64,000 bases of DNA from the NCBI RefSeq assembly GCF_000400995.2, contig NZ_DF238911.1, positions 1 through 64,000 of the forward strand, in the 5' to 3' direction. Below are positions 1 to 13,243 of this stretch, piece after piece; within the stretch, counting starts at the first letter, position 1; each line of letters begins with the position of its first letter. The notes beneath the pieces were generated by a model. The model had not been told where the DNA came from. It worked only from the letters and a program-made list of their open reading frames with translations, and searched no databases. Origin of the DNA: Acidovorax sp. MR-S7 (GTDB lineage Bacteria > Pseudomonadota > Gammaproteobacteria > Burkholderiales > Burkholderiaceae_C). Both the position numbers and the translations under genes were made by a program.

Positions 1-63
1 GCAAAGCCGCGCCAGCTCTTGCTCGACGCCATCGGAGTGCCGGTCATCAACACAGATTTGTGA
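1..63 (+). CDS. C-terminal end of an unidentified protein (partial)
   Basis: An open frame enters from the left edge and ends at a TGA at 61-63. It gives about 20 residues, ending in GVPVINTDL. There is no motif long enough to assign a family. Codon use (mostly G/C in third position) matches the neighbours, so it is likely the true end of a plus-strand gene. It converges on the thioredoxin-like gene, with 33 bases between the two stop codons. Function cannot be inferred from this window. Confidence 0.5.
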   Translation, partial: AKPRQLLLDAIGVPVINTDL

Positions 64-96
64 CAGAGCCTTTGCTTTTGGGGGTGGCAGGAGGGA

Positions 97-600
97 TCAG
101 GCCTCGGCCAGCAGGCGCTCGATGAGCTTGTGCAGCTCCGCGAAATCGGGGGCGCCCACGAAGCTCTTCACGATCTCCCCGCGCTTGTTGACGATGAAGG
201 TGGAGGGCGTCAGCTTCACATCGCCCCAGGCGCGGGCCACCTCGCCGGTATTGTCGATGGCCACCTTGAACGGCAGCTTGCGCGTCTCGGTGAAGTTCAC
301 CACGTAGCTCGGCGGGTCGTAGCTCATGGCGACGGCCAGGGTTTCGAAGCCGCGGTCCTTGAACTTGTCGTAGGTGGCGACGATCTCGGGCATTTCCGCC
401 ACGCACGTCGTGCAGCTCGTGGCCCAGAAGTTCACCAGCGCGACCTTGCCGCGCAGATCCTGGGTGGTCTGGCGCGAGCCGTCGAGCAATACGAAGGTGG
501 ACTGCGGCGCGGCCGATGCCCCGGTGCCCAGCACCACCACCGCCGCCACGGCGGCACATGCCGCCACGGCGCCCGCTACCAGCCACTTCTTCACTTGCAT
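97..600 (-). CDS. TlpA-like thioredoxin-fold thiol-disulfide oxidoreductase
   Basis: A 167-residue protein with an N-terminal membrane/signal segment (about residues 5-30, Ala/Val-rich) followed by an AhpC/TSA-TlpA-type thioredoxin fold. The redox motif sits in FWATSCTTC with Cys63 and Cys66 (CTTC, not the common CPPC or CGPC), followed by the EMPE segment usual in TlpA/ResA proteins. A cis-Pro is present in LTPSTFIV. It should act in the periplasm or anchored to the inner membrane, reducing or exchanging disulfides, often for cytochrome c maturation. The start at MQVKKW is chosen because it gives a clean membrane segment; the frame stays open upstream but reads across the next gene. The partner is unknown. 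Confidence 0.85.
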   Translation of the reverse strand: MQVKKWLVAGAVAACAAVAAVVVLGTGASAAPQSTFVLLDGSRQTTQDLRGKVALVNFWATSCTTCVAEMPEIVATYDKFKDRGFETLAVAMSYDPPSYVVNFTETRKLPFKVAIDNTGEVARAWGDVKLTPSTFIVNKRGEIVKSFVGAPDFAELHKLIERLLAEA

Positions 601-696
601 ATCCTGGATTCCCCGTCGTTCGTGCGCATGCTGCGCCCATTGTGCCGCAGGGTGGATCGCCGTCGCGCGCGGAAGTTCGCGGAAATAATCCTCGCC

Positions 697-1248
697 ATGC
701 TCCGTCGCCTTTTCTTTGCCATCACCAGCGCCTGTGCGCTGGCCGCCTGCAGCCCCGCGCTGAACTGGCGCAGCGTGTCCATCCCCGAGGCCGGCCTCAC
801 TCTCTCCCTGCCCTGCAAGCCCGAACACGCCACGCGCCCGGTGGACCTGGGGCGCGGGCCGGTGGAGCTGGCCATGACCGGCTGCGAGGCCGACGGCGCC
901 ACGTTCGTGGTCTCGCACCTGCTGCTGGCCGACCCGTCCCAGGCCGGCGCCACGCTGGACGTGTGGCGCGCGGCGGTGCGCGGGCGCATGCAGGCTGAAC
1001 CGCCCGACGGGCCGCATGCGCGCTTCGTTCCCGCCCGCGCGCTGGACCTGCCGCAGTCGGTGCGCATGGCCGCGCGCGGGCGCGCGCCCGACGGCAGCGC
1101 CGTGGCCGCCGAGGCGGTGTGGTTCGCCCGGCTGGAAGGCACGCAGGCACGCCTCTACCATGCTGTGGTCTACACGCGCGAACCGCACAGAACGCGCGGT
1201 GAGGCGGCCGCCGGCACCTTCTTCGACGCCCTGGTGCTGCAGCCATAA
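697..1248 (+). CDS. putative lipoprotein of unknown function
   Basis: A 183-residue protein. The N-terminus has Arg-Arg, a hydrophobic run and a lipobox-like LAACS with Cys18, so it is probably a lipidated envelope protein exported by Sec. The mature part contains two further Cys (in LPCKP and TGCEA) and no domain I recognise. It is divergent from the thioredoxin-like gene and is followed 20 bases later by the PTS EIIA gene. The ATG at 697 is chosen because it places the signal sequence correctly; the frame is open further upstream but would run across the divergent gene. Confidence 0.65.
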   Translation: MLRRLFFAITSACALAACSPALNWRSVSIPEAGLTLSLPCKPEHATRPVDLGRGPVELAMTGCEADGATFVVSHLLLADPSQAGATLDVWRAAVRGRMQAEPPDGPHARFVPARALDLPQSVRMAARGRAPDGSAVAAEAVWFARLEGTQARLYHAVVYTREPHRTRGEAAAGTFFDALVLQP

Positions 1249-1268
1249 TGCGGTCATTGCTGCCGCCC

Positions 1269-1718
1269 ATGAACACGCGCCTCCTCCTCATCGCCCACGC
1301 CCCCCTGGCCCATGCGCTGCGCGAATGCGCGCTGCACGTGTTTCCTGATTGCGCATCCGACGTGCTGGCGCTGGACGTGCCGCCGAACGAACCGCCGGAG
1401 GAGACGCTGGCCGCCGCGCGCATCCTGCTGCAGCAGCAGGGCAGTGCCTCCGTCCTCGTGCTGGCCGACGTGTTCGGCGCCACACCGTGCAACGTAGCCC
1501 AGCGCCTCGTGGACGGCGTGCGCACGCGCCTCGTGGCGGGCGTGAACCTGCCCATGCTGCTGCGCGCCGTGGGCTACCGCGCCGAGCCGCTGGAGGCCCT
1601 GGCCGAGCGCGCGCTGGCCGGTGGCGCGCAGGGCGTGATGCCGGTGGCCGTGGCCGCGCCGCAGAACCAGACCCGACGTGCATCCCATGATCAAGAACAC
1701 CATCACCATCAGCAATAA
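1269..1718 (+). CDS. PTS EIIA component, mannose family (regulatory)
   Basis: A 149-residue EIIA(Man)-type domain. The N-terminal strand LLLIAHAPLAHAL carries the phosphoacceptor His10, and the VLVLADVFGATPCNVA segment matches the family's GGSP/A-type loop. No EIIB, EIIC or EIID genes are nearby, so this is probably a regulatory phosphorelay protein that receives phosphate from HPr and not part of a sugar transporter. The gene overlaps ptsH by 32 bases, which implies tight translational coupling. An upstream in-frame start overlapping the lipoprotein stop is possible, but it would add residues before the usual first strand. Confidence 0.85.
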   Translation: MNTRLLLIAHAPLAHALRECALHVFPDCASDVLALDVPPNEPPEETLAAARILLQQQGSASVLVLADVFGATPCNVAQRLVDGVRTRLVAGVNLPMLLRAVGYRAEPLEALAERALAGGAQGVMPVAVAAPQNQTRRASHDQEHHHHQQ

Positions 1719-1956
1719 GCTGGGCCTGCATGCCCGCGCCTCCGCCAAGCTCACCAAGCTGGCGGGCAGCTTCCCCTGCGACGTCTGGATGAGCCGCGGC
1801 GACCGCCGCATCAACGCCAAGAGCATCATGGGCGTGATGATGCTGGCCGCGGGCCTGGGCGCGCAGGTCGAGATAGAAACCGACGGCGTGCAGGAGCAGG
1901 AGGCGATGGATGCACTCCTGGCCCTGATCAACGGCAAGTTCGGCGAAGGCGAGTAG
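1687..1956 (+). CDS. ptsH: phosphocarrier protein HPr
   Basis: An 89-residue HPr. The active-site motif GLHARAS has His15, which takes phosphate from Enzyme I and passes it to EIIA. The regulatory serine region NAKSIMGVMML places Ser46 where HPr kinase acts in organisms that have it. Length and residue numbering fit canonical HPr when the ATG at 1687 is used; a GTG nine bases upstream is possible. The start lies inside the end of the EIIA gene, and ptsI follows 10 bases after the stop, so the three genes form one operon. Confidence 0.95.
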   Translation: MIKNTITISNKLGLHARASAKLTKLAGSFPCDVWMSRGDRRINAKSIMGVMMLAAGLGAQVEIETDGVQEQEAMDALLALINGKFGEGE

Positions 1957-1966
1957 AAAGCGGCAT

Positions 1967-3733
1967 ATGACCTTCTCCGTCCACGGCCTGGCAGTCGCAC
2001 GCGGCATCGCCATCGGGCGTGCGGTGCTGGCGGCCGCGAGCCGCATGGAGGTGGTGCATTACTTCATCGAGCAGGATCAGGTCGAGGCCGAGATCCTGCG
2101 CATCCGCAATGGCCGCAACGCGGTGATCGGCGAGCTGCAGCGCCTGCAGACCGACATGCCGCCCGACGCCCCGCACGAGCTGGCCGCGCTGCTGGACGTG
2201 CACCTCATGCTGCTGCAGGACGAAATGCTCGTCAGCGGCGTCAAGCACTGGATCCGCGACCGCCTCTACAACGCCGAATGGGCGCTGACCACGCAGCTGG
2301 AGATCATCAGCCGCCAGTTCGACGAGATGGAGGACGACTACCTGCGCGAGCGCAAGGCCGACCTGGAGCAGGTGGTCGAGCGCATCCTGCGCCACATGAA
2401 GGGCGTGGGCAGCCCCGTCGGGCCGCCGCCCGCCAGCCCCCGGCGCCGCGCCGAGCAGGGCCTGCAGGCCGAGCTGCTGCCCGAGGGCAGCACCGAGGTG
2501 CCCCTGGTGCTGGTGGCGCACGACCTCTCGCCGGCCGACATGCTGCAGTTCAAGCAGAGCGTGTTCGCCGGCTTCGTCACCGACGTGGGCGGCAAGACCA
2601 GCCACACGGCCATCGTCGCGCGCAGCATGGACATCCCGGCCGTCGTGGGCGCGCGCGGGGCCAGCCAGCTCGTGCGCCAGGACGACTGGGTCATCATTGA
2701 CGGCGACGCCGGCGTGGTCATCGTCGATCCCTCGCCCATCATCCTGGCCGAATACCGCTTCCGCCAGCGCCAGATCGCGCTGGAGCGCGAGCGTTTGGCC
2801 CGCCTGCTGCACACGCCGGCCGTCACGCTGGACGCCCAGGCCATCGAGCTGCTGGCCAACATCGAGCAGCCTGCGGATGCCGCCGCCGCCCTGGGGGTGG
2901 GCGCCGTGGGCGTGGGCCTGTTCCGCAGCGAATTCCTGTTCATGGGCCGCGGGGGCCGCCTGCCCGACGAGGAGGAGCAATACCGCGCCTACCGCGAGGC
3001 GGTCGAGGGCATGCAGGGCCTGCCCGTCACCATCCGCACGGTGGACGTGGGTGCCGACAAGCCGCTGGACAAGGGCCACAAGGACAGCTCGCTCAACCCC
3101 GCGCTGGGCCTGCGCGCCATCCGCTGGAGCCTGGCCGAACCGGCCATGTTCCGCACCCAGCTGCGCGCCGTGCTGCGCGCTGCGGGGCACGGCAAGGTCA
3201 AGCTGCTCTTTCCCATGCTGGCGCATGCAGGCGAGATCCGCCAGACGCTGGCGCAACTCGACCTGGCGCGCGCCGAGCTGGACACGCGCGGCGCGGCCTA
3301 CGGCCCGGTGGAGGTGGGCGCCATGATCGAGGTGCCGGCCGCGGCGCTCATCGTGCGCGAGTTCCTGCGCCACTTCGACTTCCTCTCCATCGGCACCAAC
3401 GACCTGATCCAGTATTCGCTGGCCATCGACCGCGCCGACGAGGCGGTGGCCCACCTGTACGACCCGCTGCACCCCGCCGTGCTGCGCTTGGTGGCCGATG
3501 TGATCGCGGCAGGGGCCCGTCAGGGCAAGAGCGTGAGCGTGTGCGGCGAGATGGCGGGCGACGTGACCATGACGCGCCTGCTGCTGGGCCTGGGCCTGCG
3601 CAGCTTCTCGATGCAGCCGGCGCAGATCCTCGCCGTCAAGCAGGAAGTGCTGCGCGCCGACACGCGCAAGCTCGCCGACTGGGCGCAGCAGGTGCTGGTC
3701 AGCGACGATCCGGCAGCGCTGCTGTCGCCCTAG
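1967..3733 (+). CDS. ptsI: PTS Enzyme I (phosphoenolpyruvate-protein phosphotransferase)
   Basis: A 588-residue Enzyme I, which starts the relay by transferring phosphate from PEP to HPr. The phosphohistidine motif GGKTSHTAIVARS has His213. The C-terminal PEP-binding barrel contains GLFRSEFLFMGR, TVDVGADKPL, GTNDLIQYSLA and the catalytic Cys526 in VCGEMAGD. A proline- and arginine-rich insertion near residues 145-160 separates the HPr-binding helices from the phosphohistidine domain. It is the last gene of the EIIA-HPr-EI set. With no sugar EII in the window, the set probably serves regulation or a transporter encoded elsewhere. Confidence 0.96.
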   Translation: MTFSVHGLAVARGIAIGRAVLAAASRMEVVHYFIEQDQVEAEILRIRNGRNAVIGELQRLQTDMPPDAPHELAALLDVHLMLLQDEMLVSGVKHWIRDRLYNAEWALTTQLEIISRQFDEMEDDYLRERKADLEQVVERILRHMKGVGSPVGPPPASPRRRAEQGLQAELLPEGSTEVPLVLVAHDLSPADMLQFKQSVFAGFVTDVGGKTSHTAIVARSMDIPAVVGARGASQLVRQDDWVIIDGDAGVVIVDPSPIILAEYRFRQRQIALERERLARLLHTPAVTLDAQAIELLANIEQPADAAAALGVGAVGVGLFRSEFLFMGRGGRLPDEEEQYRAYREAVEGMQGLPVTIRTVDVGADKPLDKGHKDSSLNPALGLRAIRWSLAEPAMFRTQLRAVLRAAGHGKVKLLFPMLAHAGEIRQTLAQLDLARAELDTRGAAYGPVEVGAMIEVPAAALIVREFLRHFDFLSIGTNDLIQYSLAIDRADEAVAHLYDPLHPAVLRLVADVIAAGARQGKSVSVCGEMAGDVTMTRLLLGLGLRSFSMQPAQILAVKQEVLRADTRKLADWAQQVLVSDDPAALLSP

Positions 3734-3747
3734 CCGATTACTATTTT

Positions 3748-3799
3748 TTTGGTAGCTGCTGGCGCTTGCTGGATAAGCGCTAGAGGTCGATTGGCTTCA
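3748..3799 (+). repeat. dispersed palindromic repeat, copy 1
   Basis: It contains GGTAGCTGCTGGCGCTTG, a spacer, AAGCGCTAGAGG and a GATTGGCTTC tail, preceded by a T-run. It lies between the converging ptsI and lipA genes. The right end overlaps the last codons of lipA, and the lipA stop codon (complement of 3797-3799) is inside it. It could serve as a hairpin between convergent transcripts. Confidence 0.85.
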
Positions 3800-4777
3800 A
3801 ACACCGGCGGCGTGCGCCTGCTGGTCGGCGTGGTAGCTGGAGCGCACCATCGCGCCCACGGCGGCGTGCGAGAAGCCCATCTTGTATGCCTCTTCCTCGA
3901 ACATCTTGAAGGTGTCCGGGTGCACGTAGCGGCGCACCGGCAAGTGGCTGTTGCTGGGCGCGAGGTACTGGCCGATGGTCAGCATGTCGATGTCGTGCGC
4001 GCGCATGTCGCGCATCACCTGCAGGATCTCCTCGTCGGTCTCGCCCAGGCCGACCATGATGCCGCTCTTGGTCGGCACCTTGGGGTGCAGGGCCTTGAAC
4101 TTTTTCAGCAGGTTCAGGCTGAACTGGTAGTCCGATCCGGGGCGCGCTTCTTTGTAGAGGCGCGGGATGGTCTCCAGGTTGTGGTTCATCACGTCCGGCG
4201 GCGCGGCTTTGAGGATCTCCAGCGCGCGGTCGTCGCGGCCGCGGAAGTCGGGTACGAGGATCTCGATCTGCGTGGCGGGCGAGAGTTCGCGCGTGCGCTG
4301 GATGCACTCCACGAAGTGGCCCGAGCCGCCGTCGCGCAGGTCGTCGCGGTCCACGCTGGTGATCACCACGTACTTCAGGCGCAGCTTGGCGATGGTCTTC
4401 GCCAGGTTCAGTGGCTCATCCTTGTCCAGCGGGTCGGGGCGGCCGTGTCCCACGTCGCAGAACGGGCAGCGGCGCGTGCATTTGTCGCCCATGATCATGA
4501 ACGTGGCCGTGCCCTTGCCGAAGCATTCGCCGATGTTGGGGCAGCTCGCTTCCTCGCACACCGTGTGCAAGTTGCTCTCGCGCAGGATCTGCTTGATCTC
4601 GTAGAAGCGCGTGGTGGGGCTGCCCGCCTTCACGCGGATCCACTCGGGCTTCTTGAGCACTTCGCCCTGCTCGACCTTGATCGGAATGCGCGAAAGCTTG
4701 GCCGCGGCCTTTTGCTTGGCCAGCGGGTTGTAGGCCTCGGGGGATTGCGCTTCGCGCACGACTTCGGGAGTGCTCAT
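3797..4777 (-). CDS. lipA: lipoyl synthase
   Basis: A 326-residue radical SAM enzyme that inserts two sulfurs into protein-bound octanoyl groups to make lipoate. Both iron-sulfur motifs are visible: the auxiliary cluster Cys74, Cys79 and Cys85 ([12 protein letters not shown]) and the radical SAM cluster Cys100, Cys104 and Cys107 (CTRRCPFC). The C-terminal RSSY segment that supplies the serine ligand is present. The start at MSTPEV puts lipA 14 bases after lipB, so lipB-lipA is an operon. The stop codon falls inside a copy of the dispersed repeat. Confidence 0.97.
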   Translation of the reverse strand: MSTPEVVREAQSPEAYNPLAKQKAAAKLSRIPIKVEQGEVLKKPEWIRVKAGSPTTRFYEIKQILRESNLHTVCEEASCPNIGECFGKGTATFMIMGDKCTRRCPFCDVGHGRPDPLDKDEPLNLAKTIAKLRLKYVVITSVDRDDLRDGGSGHFVECIQRTRELSPATQIEILVPDFRGRDDRALEILKAAPPDVMNHNLETIPRLYKEARPGSDYQFSLNLLKKFKALHPKVPTKSGIMVGLGETDEEILQVMRDMRAHDIDMLTIGQYLAPSNSHLPVRRYVHPDTFKMFEEEAYKMGFSHAAVGAMVRSSYHADQQAHAAGV

Positions 4778-4791
4778 GGCTGCGGGGAAAG

Positions 4792-5484
4792 TCAGGGTGC
4801 GAGGCGCGTGCAGAGCTGTTGGCCCAGTACCGCGGCGGCTTCGTCCCAGGTGGTTCGTGCGCCGATTGTAGAAAGGTCCACCGTCGGAAGGCCTGCGTAA
4901 CCGCAAGGGTTGATACGGGAGAAGGGTTCCAGGTCCATGGCCACGTTGAGCGCCACGCCGTGGTAGGTGCAGTGGCGCGTGACCTTGATGCCCAGCGCGG
5001 CGATCTTGCCCAGGCCGGTGAAGTCGGGCGGAGAAGGCGGGGCGGCGGCACCGCGCTGCTGGGGCCGCTGGGGCAGGAGGGCGTGCCCGAACGGGTCGTC
5101 CAGACGCACGTAGATGCCGGGCGCGCCCGCCACGCGGTGGCCCGTCACGCCGAAGTGCGCCAGCGTGCGGATCACGGCCTCTTCGAGGCGGTAGACGTAT
5201 TCCTTGACGTAGTAGCCTGCGCGCCGCAGGTCCACGAGCGGGTAGGCCACGACCTGCCCGGGGCCGTGGTGCGTGACCTGGCCGCCGCGGTTGGTGTGCA
5301 CCACGGGGATGCCGCCGGGTTGCAGGATGTGGCCGTCCTTGCCCGCCAGGCCTTGCGTGAACACAGGCGGGTGTTCGCAGATCCAGAGCGTGTCGGGCGT
5401 CTCCTGCGTGCGCTCCTCGGTGAAGCGCCGCATGGCCTCCAGGGTCGCGTCGTAGGGCACGCGCCCGAGCATGCGCAGCTCCAT
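4792..5484 (-). CDS. lipB: octanoyltransferase
   Basis: A 230-residue LipB, which moves octanoate from acyl carrier protein to the lipoyl domains that LipA then modifies. Family motifs are clear: [12 protein letters not shown], the catalytic lysine region [11 protein letters not shown], and the acyl-accepting cysteine in INPCGYAG. Between [11 protein letters not shown] and the lysine motif there is an extra Pro/Gln/Ala-rich stretch of roughly 30 residues absent from the E. coli enzyme as I recall it, probably a surface loop. It lies between the YbeD-like gene (5 bases upstream) and lipA (14 bases downstream). Confidence 0.96.
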   Translation of the reverse strand: MELRMLGRVPYDATLEAMRRFTEERTQETPDTLWICEHPPVFTQGLAGKDGHILQPGGIPVVHTNRGGQVTHHGPGQVVAYPLVDLRRAGYYVKEYVYRLEEAVIRTLAHFGVTGHRVAGAPGIYVRLDDPFGHALLPQRPQQRGAAAPPSPPDFTGLGKIAALGIKVTRHCTYHGVALNVAMDLEPFSRINPCGYAGLPTVDLSTIGARTTWDEAAAVLGQQLCTRLAP

Positions 5485-5489
5485 GGCGT

Positions 5490-5777
5490 TCAGAGCACGA
5501 CCTTGACCATGGGATGCGACGACAGTGCGCGATACAGATCGTCGAGCTGCTCGCGGCTGGTGGCGGTGATGGTGATCGTGACGCCGAGGTAGTTGCCGGC
5601 GCGGCTGTCGCGCAGCTCGATGGTGGAAGCGTCGAAGCCTGGGTCGAAGCGGCGCGCCACCTCGGTCACCGCGTGAACGAACCCGTCGACCTTGGCGCCC
5701 ATCACCTTGATGGGGAAGCGCGAGGGGTACTCGATCAGCGAATCCTTGCGCGGATCCGGGGTGGCGGGTGTGGTCAT
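5490..5777 (-). CDS. YbeD-like DUF493 protein next to lipB
   Basis: A 95-residue protein of the DUF493/YbeD family, an ACT-like small fold commonly encoded just before lipB. Typical segments are present: [27 protein letters not shown] and [18 protein letters not shown] at the C-terminus. The molecular role is not settled; position implies a link to lipoate metabolism. The start MTTPATPDP is chosen over an upstream in-frame start that would add an unrelated Ser/Arg-rich extension. Only 5 bases separate it from lipB. Confidence 0.85.
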   Translation of the reverse strand: MTTPATPDPRKDSLIEYPSRFPIKVMGAKVDGFVHAVTEVARRFDPGFDASTIELRDSRAGNYLGVTITITATSREQLDDLYRALSSHPMVKVVL

Positions 5778-5925
5778 TTCAGGTCTTTCTTCTGTCGCGC
5801 GGCGCGATCGCGATGGGGATGAATCGCGATGGTATGCCTGCCAAAGGTAAGCTTGATTTCCGGCCGCGTTGGTCTGCCGCCACAATGGCGCAGGCCGGCC
5901 CCCGATGGCAGCACGCAGCGGGGGC

Positions 5926-5956
5926 TTGTGGATTGCCCGGGGTTTTTACTTATAAT
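5926..5956 (+). promoter_or_regulatory. probable sigma70 promoter of the atp operon
   Basis: A perfect TATAAT at 5951-5956 lies about 50 bases before atpI in a locally AT-rich spot. The best -35 match is TTGTGG at 5926-5931 with a 19-base spacer, so the -35 assignment is weak. No other promoter-like hexamers are obvious before the ATP synthase genes. Confidence 0.6.
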
Positions 5957-6004
5957 CAAGGGCTTTGTGAAAGTTTTGGTCTGCCGCACAGGCAATCTTC
6001 GCGC

Positions 6005-6472
6005 ATGAAAACAGACGCCCTCGGGACAGAAGCTGAGGCCGAAGATCCCGACTTCAAGCCCCTGGCCGCGCAAGAGGCCCAGGAGTGGCGCAGTCGCCAC
6101 CCGGCCGTGTCGGTCTGGCGCATCGTCGGGAGCCAGGCAGGGGTGGGTGTGCTGGTCGCGCTGTCGGCATGGTTGCTGACAGGGCAGGTGCAGGTGGCCT
6201 GGTCCGCCGGATACGGCGCCTTGGCGGTGGTGATTCCCGCGGCGCTGTTCGCGCGGGGCATGGCGCGCAAGCGTGCATCCGCAGGGGCGGCCATGGCCGG
6301 GCTCTTCGGATGGGAGCTGGTCAAGATTGTGTTGACCGTCGCCATGTTGGCGGCGGCGCCCCGGCTGGTGCCGGGGCTGAGCTGGCTGGCGCTGCTGGTC
6401 GGCATGGTGGTGACGATGAAAACGTACTGGATCGCGCTGCTGGCGCGGCCCGGTGTCCGACGAACCGATTGA
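6005..6472 (+). CDS. atpI: ATP synthase subunit I
   Basis: A 155-residue membrane protein with four hydrophobic segments in the second half (about residues 45-65, 70-87, 102-122 and 126-147). It is the first gene of the operon. AtpI family proteins help assemble or insert the c-ring and may act in Mg2+ handling; the family is poorly conserved. The N-terminal 40 residues are charged and cytoplasmic. The start at ATG 6005 follows the promoter; the longer open frame upstream includes the promoter and is rejected. Confidence 0.85.
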   Translation: MKTDALGTEAEAEDPDFKPLAAQEAQEWRSRHPAVSVWRIVGSQAGVGVLVALSAWLLTGQVQVAWSAGYGALAVVIPAALFARGMARKRASAGAAMAGLFGWELVKIVLTVAMLAAAPRLVPGLSWLALLVGMVVTMKTYWIALLARPGVRRTD

Positions 6473-6479
6473 TATTTGA

Positions 6480-7655
<1,176 letters not shown>

Positions 7656-7693
7656 GCACTCCGATCAACGCCAACGAATAGAAAGGTGTTGCC

Positions 7694-8164
7694 GTGAGTA
7701 TCAACGCGACCCTGTTCGTTCAGGCCATCGTCTTCCTGATCCTGGTGCTGTTCACGATGAAGTTCGTGTGGCCCCCGATCGCGAAGGCGCTGGATGAACG
7801 AGCCCAGAAAATCGCCGATGGTCTCGCCGCTGCCGACCGTGCCAAGACCGAGCTCGCCGCTGCTGACCAGCGCGTGAAGCAGGAACTGGCCGCCGCCAGC
7901 AACGAAACCGCGACGCGCCTGGCCGATGCCGAGCGCCGCGCGCAGGCCATCATCGAAGAGGCCAAGGCACGCGCCACCGACGAAGGCAACAAGATTGTCG
8001 CCGCCGCCCGCGCCGAGGCCGAGCAGCAGGCGGTCACCGCCCGCGAAGCCCTGCGCGAGCAGGTGGCCGCGCTGGCCGTCAAGGGCGCCGAGCAGATTCT
8101 CCGCAAGGAAGTCAATGCCGGTGTCCATGCCGATCTGCTGAACCGCCTGAAGACCGAGCTGTAA
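7694..8164 (+). CDS. atpF: ATP synthase Fo subunit b
   Basis: A 156-residue peripheral stalk subunit. One N-terminal membrane helix (about residues 5-25, [16 protein letters not shown]) is followed by a long Ala/Glu/Lys-rich coiled coil that binds the delta subunit. It starts with GTG at 7694, with GAAAGG 8 bases before it. The length equals that of the E. coli b subunit. It is 11 bases before atpH. Confidence 0.96.
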   Translation: MSINATLFVQAIVFLILVLFTMKFVWPPIAKALDERAQKIADGLAAADRAKTELAAADQRVKQELAAASNETATRLADAERRAQAIIEEAKARATDEGNKIVAAARAEAEQQAVTAREALREQVAALAVKGAEQILRKEVNAGVHADLLNRLKTEL

Positions 8165-8175
8165 GGGAGCATCCA

Positions 8176-8718
8176 ATGGCAGAACTCGCCACCATTGCCC
8201 GCCCTTACGCCGAGGCGCTGTACAAGGCCTGCACCGACAAAGCCGGTGCGGACCTGAACGGCGCCGCAGCCTGGGTGGACGAGCTGGCGGCGATTGCCGC
8301 CAATCCCCAATTGCGCCAGCTGGCAGACAACCCGAAGGTGACGACGAACCAGGTGTTCGACGTCATCGCGGGCGTGGCCCGCTCGGCGTTGCCCGATCTG
8401 GCCCAGAACTTCCTGCGCACCGTGATCGACAACGGCCGCGTGCAGGCGCTGCCCGAAATCGCGGCCCAGTTCCGCGCACTGGTCAATCGCAGCAACGGCT
8501 CCTCGGATGCCGTGGTGTACAGCGCCTTCCCGCTGGATGCGCAAGCATTGGCCGACCTCGGCACCACGCTGCAAAAGCGCTTCGGCCGCAAGCTCAATCT
8601 CTCCGTGCAACAGGACGAGACGCTGATCGGCGGCGTGCGCGTGGTGGTGGGCGATGAGGTGCTCGACACTTCCGTCAAGGCCCGTCTGGAACAAATGAAA
8701 GCGGCCCTCACGGCCTGA
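8176..8718 (+). CDS. atpH: ATP synthase F1 subunit delta
   Basis: A 180-residue subunit linking the b stalk to the top of the alpha/beta hexamer. The N-terminus [12 protein letters not shown] and the C-terminal segment [20 protein letters not shown] are family hallmarks. A GGGAG ribosome-binding site precedes the ATG. It lies between atpF and atpA in the standard order. Confidence 0.96.
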   Translation: MAELATIARPYAEALYKACTDKAGADLNGAAAWVDELAAIAANPQLRQLADNPKVTTNQVFDVIAGVARSALPDLAQNFLRTVIDNGRVQALPEIAAQFRALVNRSNGSSDAVVYSAFPLDAQALADLGTTLQKRFGRKLNLSVQQDETLIGGVRVVVGDEVLDTSVKARLEQMKAALTA

Positions 8719-8761
8719 GCGGCTGGAGGTTTCGGCTATTTAAAGAAAGAAGGAAAGAGTC

Positions 8762-10321
<1,560 letters not shown>

Positions 10322-10339
10322 ACCGGACGAGGAGCCATC

Positions 10340-12641
<2,302 letters not shown>

Positions 12642-12721
12642 TGGCCGCAGGGCCGGCCGTCCACGACGCCCGCCGGCCCCGGTTCTGAAAGGCTTGCCAT
12701 CCCCTTTTGCAAGGAGCAAAG

Positions 12722-13138
12722 ATGAACACCATCCACGTCGACGTGGTCAGTGCCGAAGAGTCCATCTTCTCCGGCGAGGCGCGCTTCGTCGCGCTGCCCG
12801 GCGAGGCGGGCGAGCTGGGCATCCTGCCCAAGCACACGCCGCTGATCACCCGCATCAAGCCCGGCTCGGTGCGCATCGAAATGGCCGACGGCAACGAGGA
12901 ATTCGTCTTCGTGGCCGGCGGCATCCTCGAAGTGCAGCCCGACCGCGTAACCGTGCTGTCCGACACCGCCATCCGCGGCAAGGATCTGGACGACCAGAAG
13001 GCCCAGGAAGCCAAGGCGTCCGCCGAGGAAGCCCTCAAGAACGCCAGGAGCGAGATCGACCTGGCCAAGGCCCAGTCCGAGCTGGCCGTCATGGCCGCCC
13101 AGATTGCCGCTCTGCGCAAGTACCGCCAGAAGCGCTGA
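12722..13138 (+). CDS. atpC: ATP synthase F1 subunit epsilon
   Basis: A 138-residue subunit with an N-terminal beta-sandwich ([29 protein letters not shown]) and a C-terminal helical hairpin, which in this family can inhibit ATP hydrolysis. A CAAGGAG ribosome-binding site is followed by ATG 12722. It is the last gene of the operon, with a strong terminator 22 bases after the stop. Confidence 0.97.
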   Translation: MNTIHVDVVSAEESIFSGEARFVALPGEAGELGILPKHTPLITRIKPGSVRIEMADGNEEFVFVAGGILEVQPDRVTVLSDTAIRGKDLDDQKAQEAKASAEEALKNARSEIDLAKAQSELAVMAAQIAALRKYRQKR

Positions 13139-13160
13139 TTCCCTTCCAGGGGTGCCAGCC

Positions 13161-13185
13161 AGCCGCCTTCAGGGCGGCTTTTTTT
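13161..13185 (+). terminator. Rho-independent terminator of the atp operon
   Basis: A perfect 7-base stem AGCCGCC / GGCGGCT with a five-base loop is followed directly by seven T residues. It lies 22 bases after the atpC stop. Confidence 0.9.
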
Positions 13186-13243
13186 CGCCCGTGCCGCGGC
13201 GGCGTCCGACGCGGCGGCGCGCCGGCCCGCCCTAGCATGGGCC

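Noticed and set aside
1..63. Assigning the left-edge fragment to a cell-wall ligase or similar gene
   Set aside because: About 20 C-terminal residues are too few and match no motif I can name.
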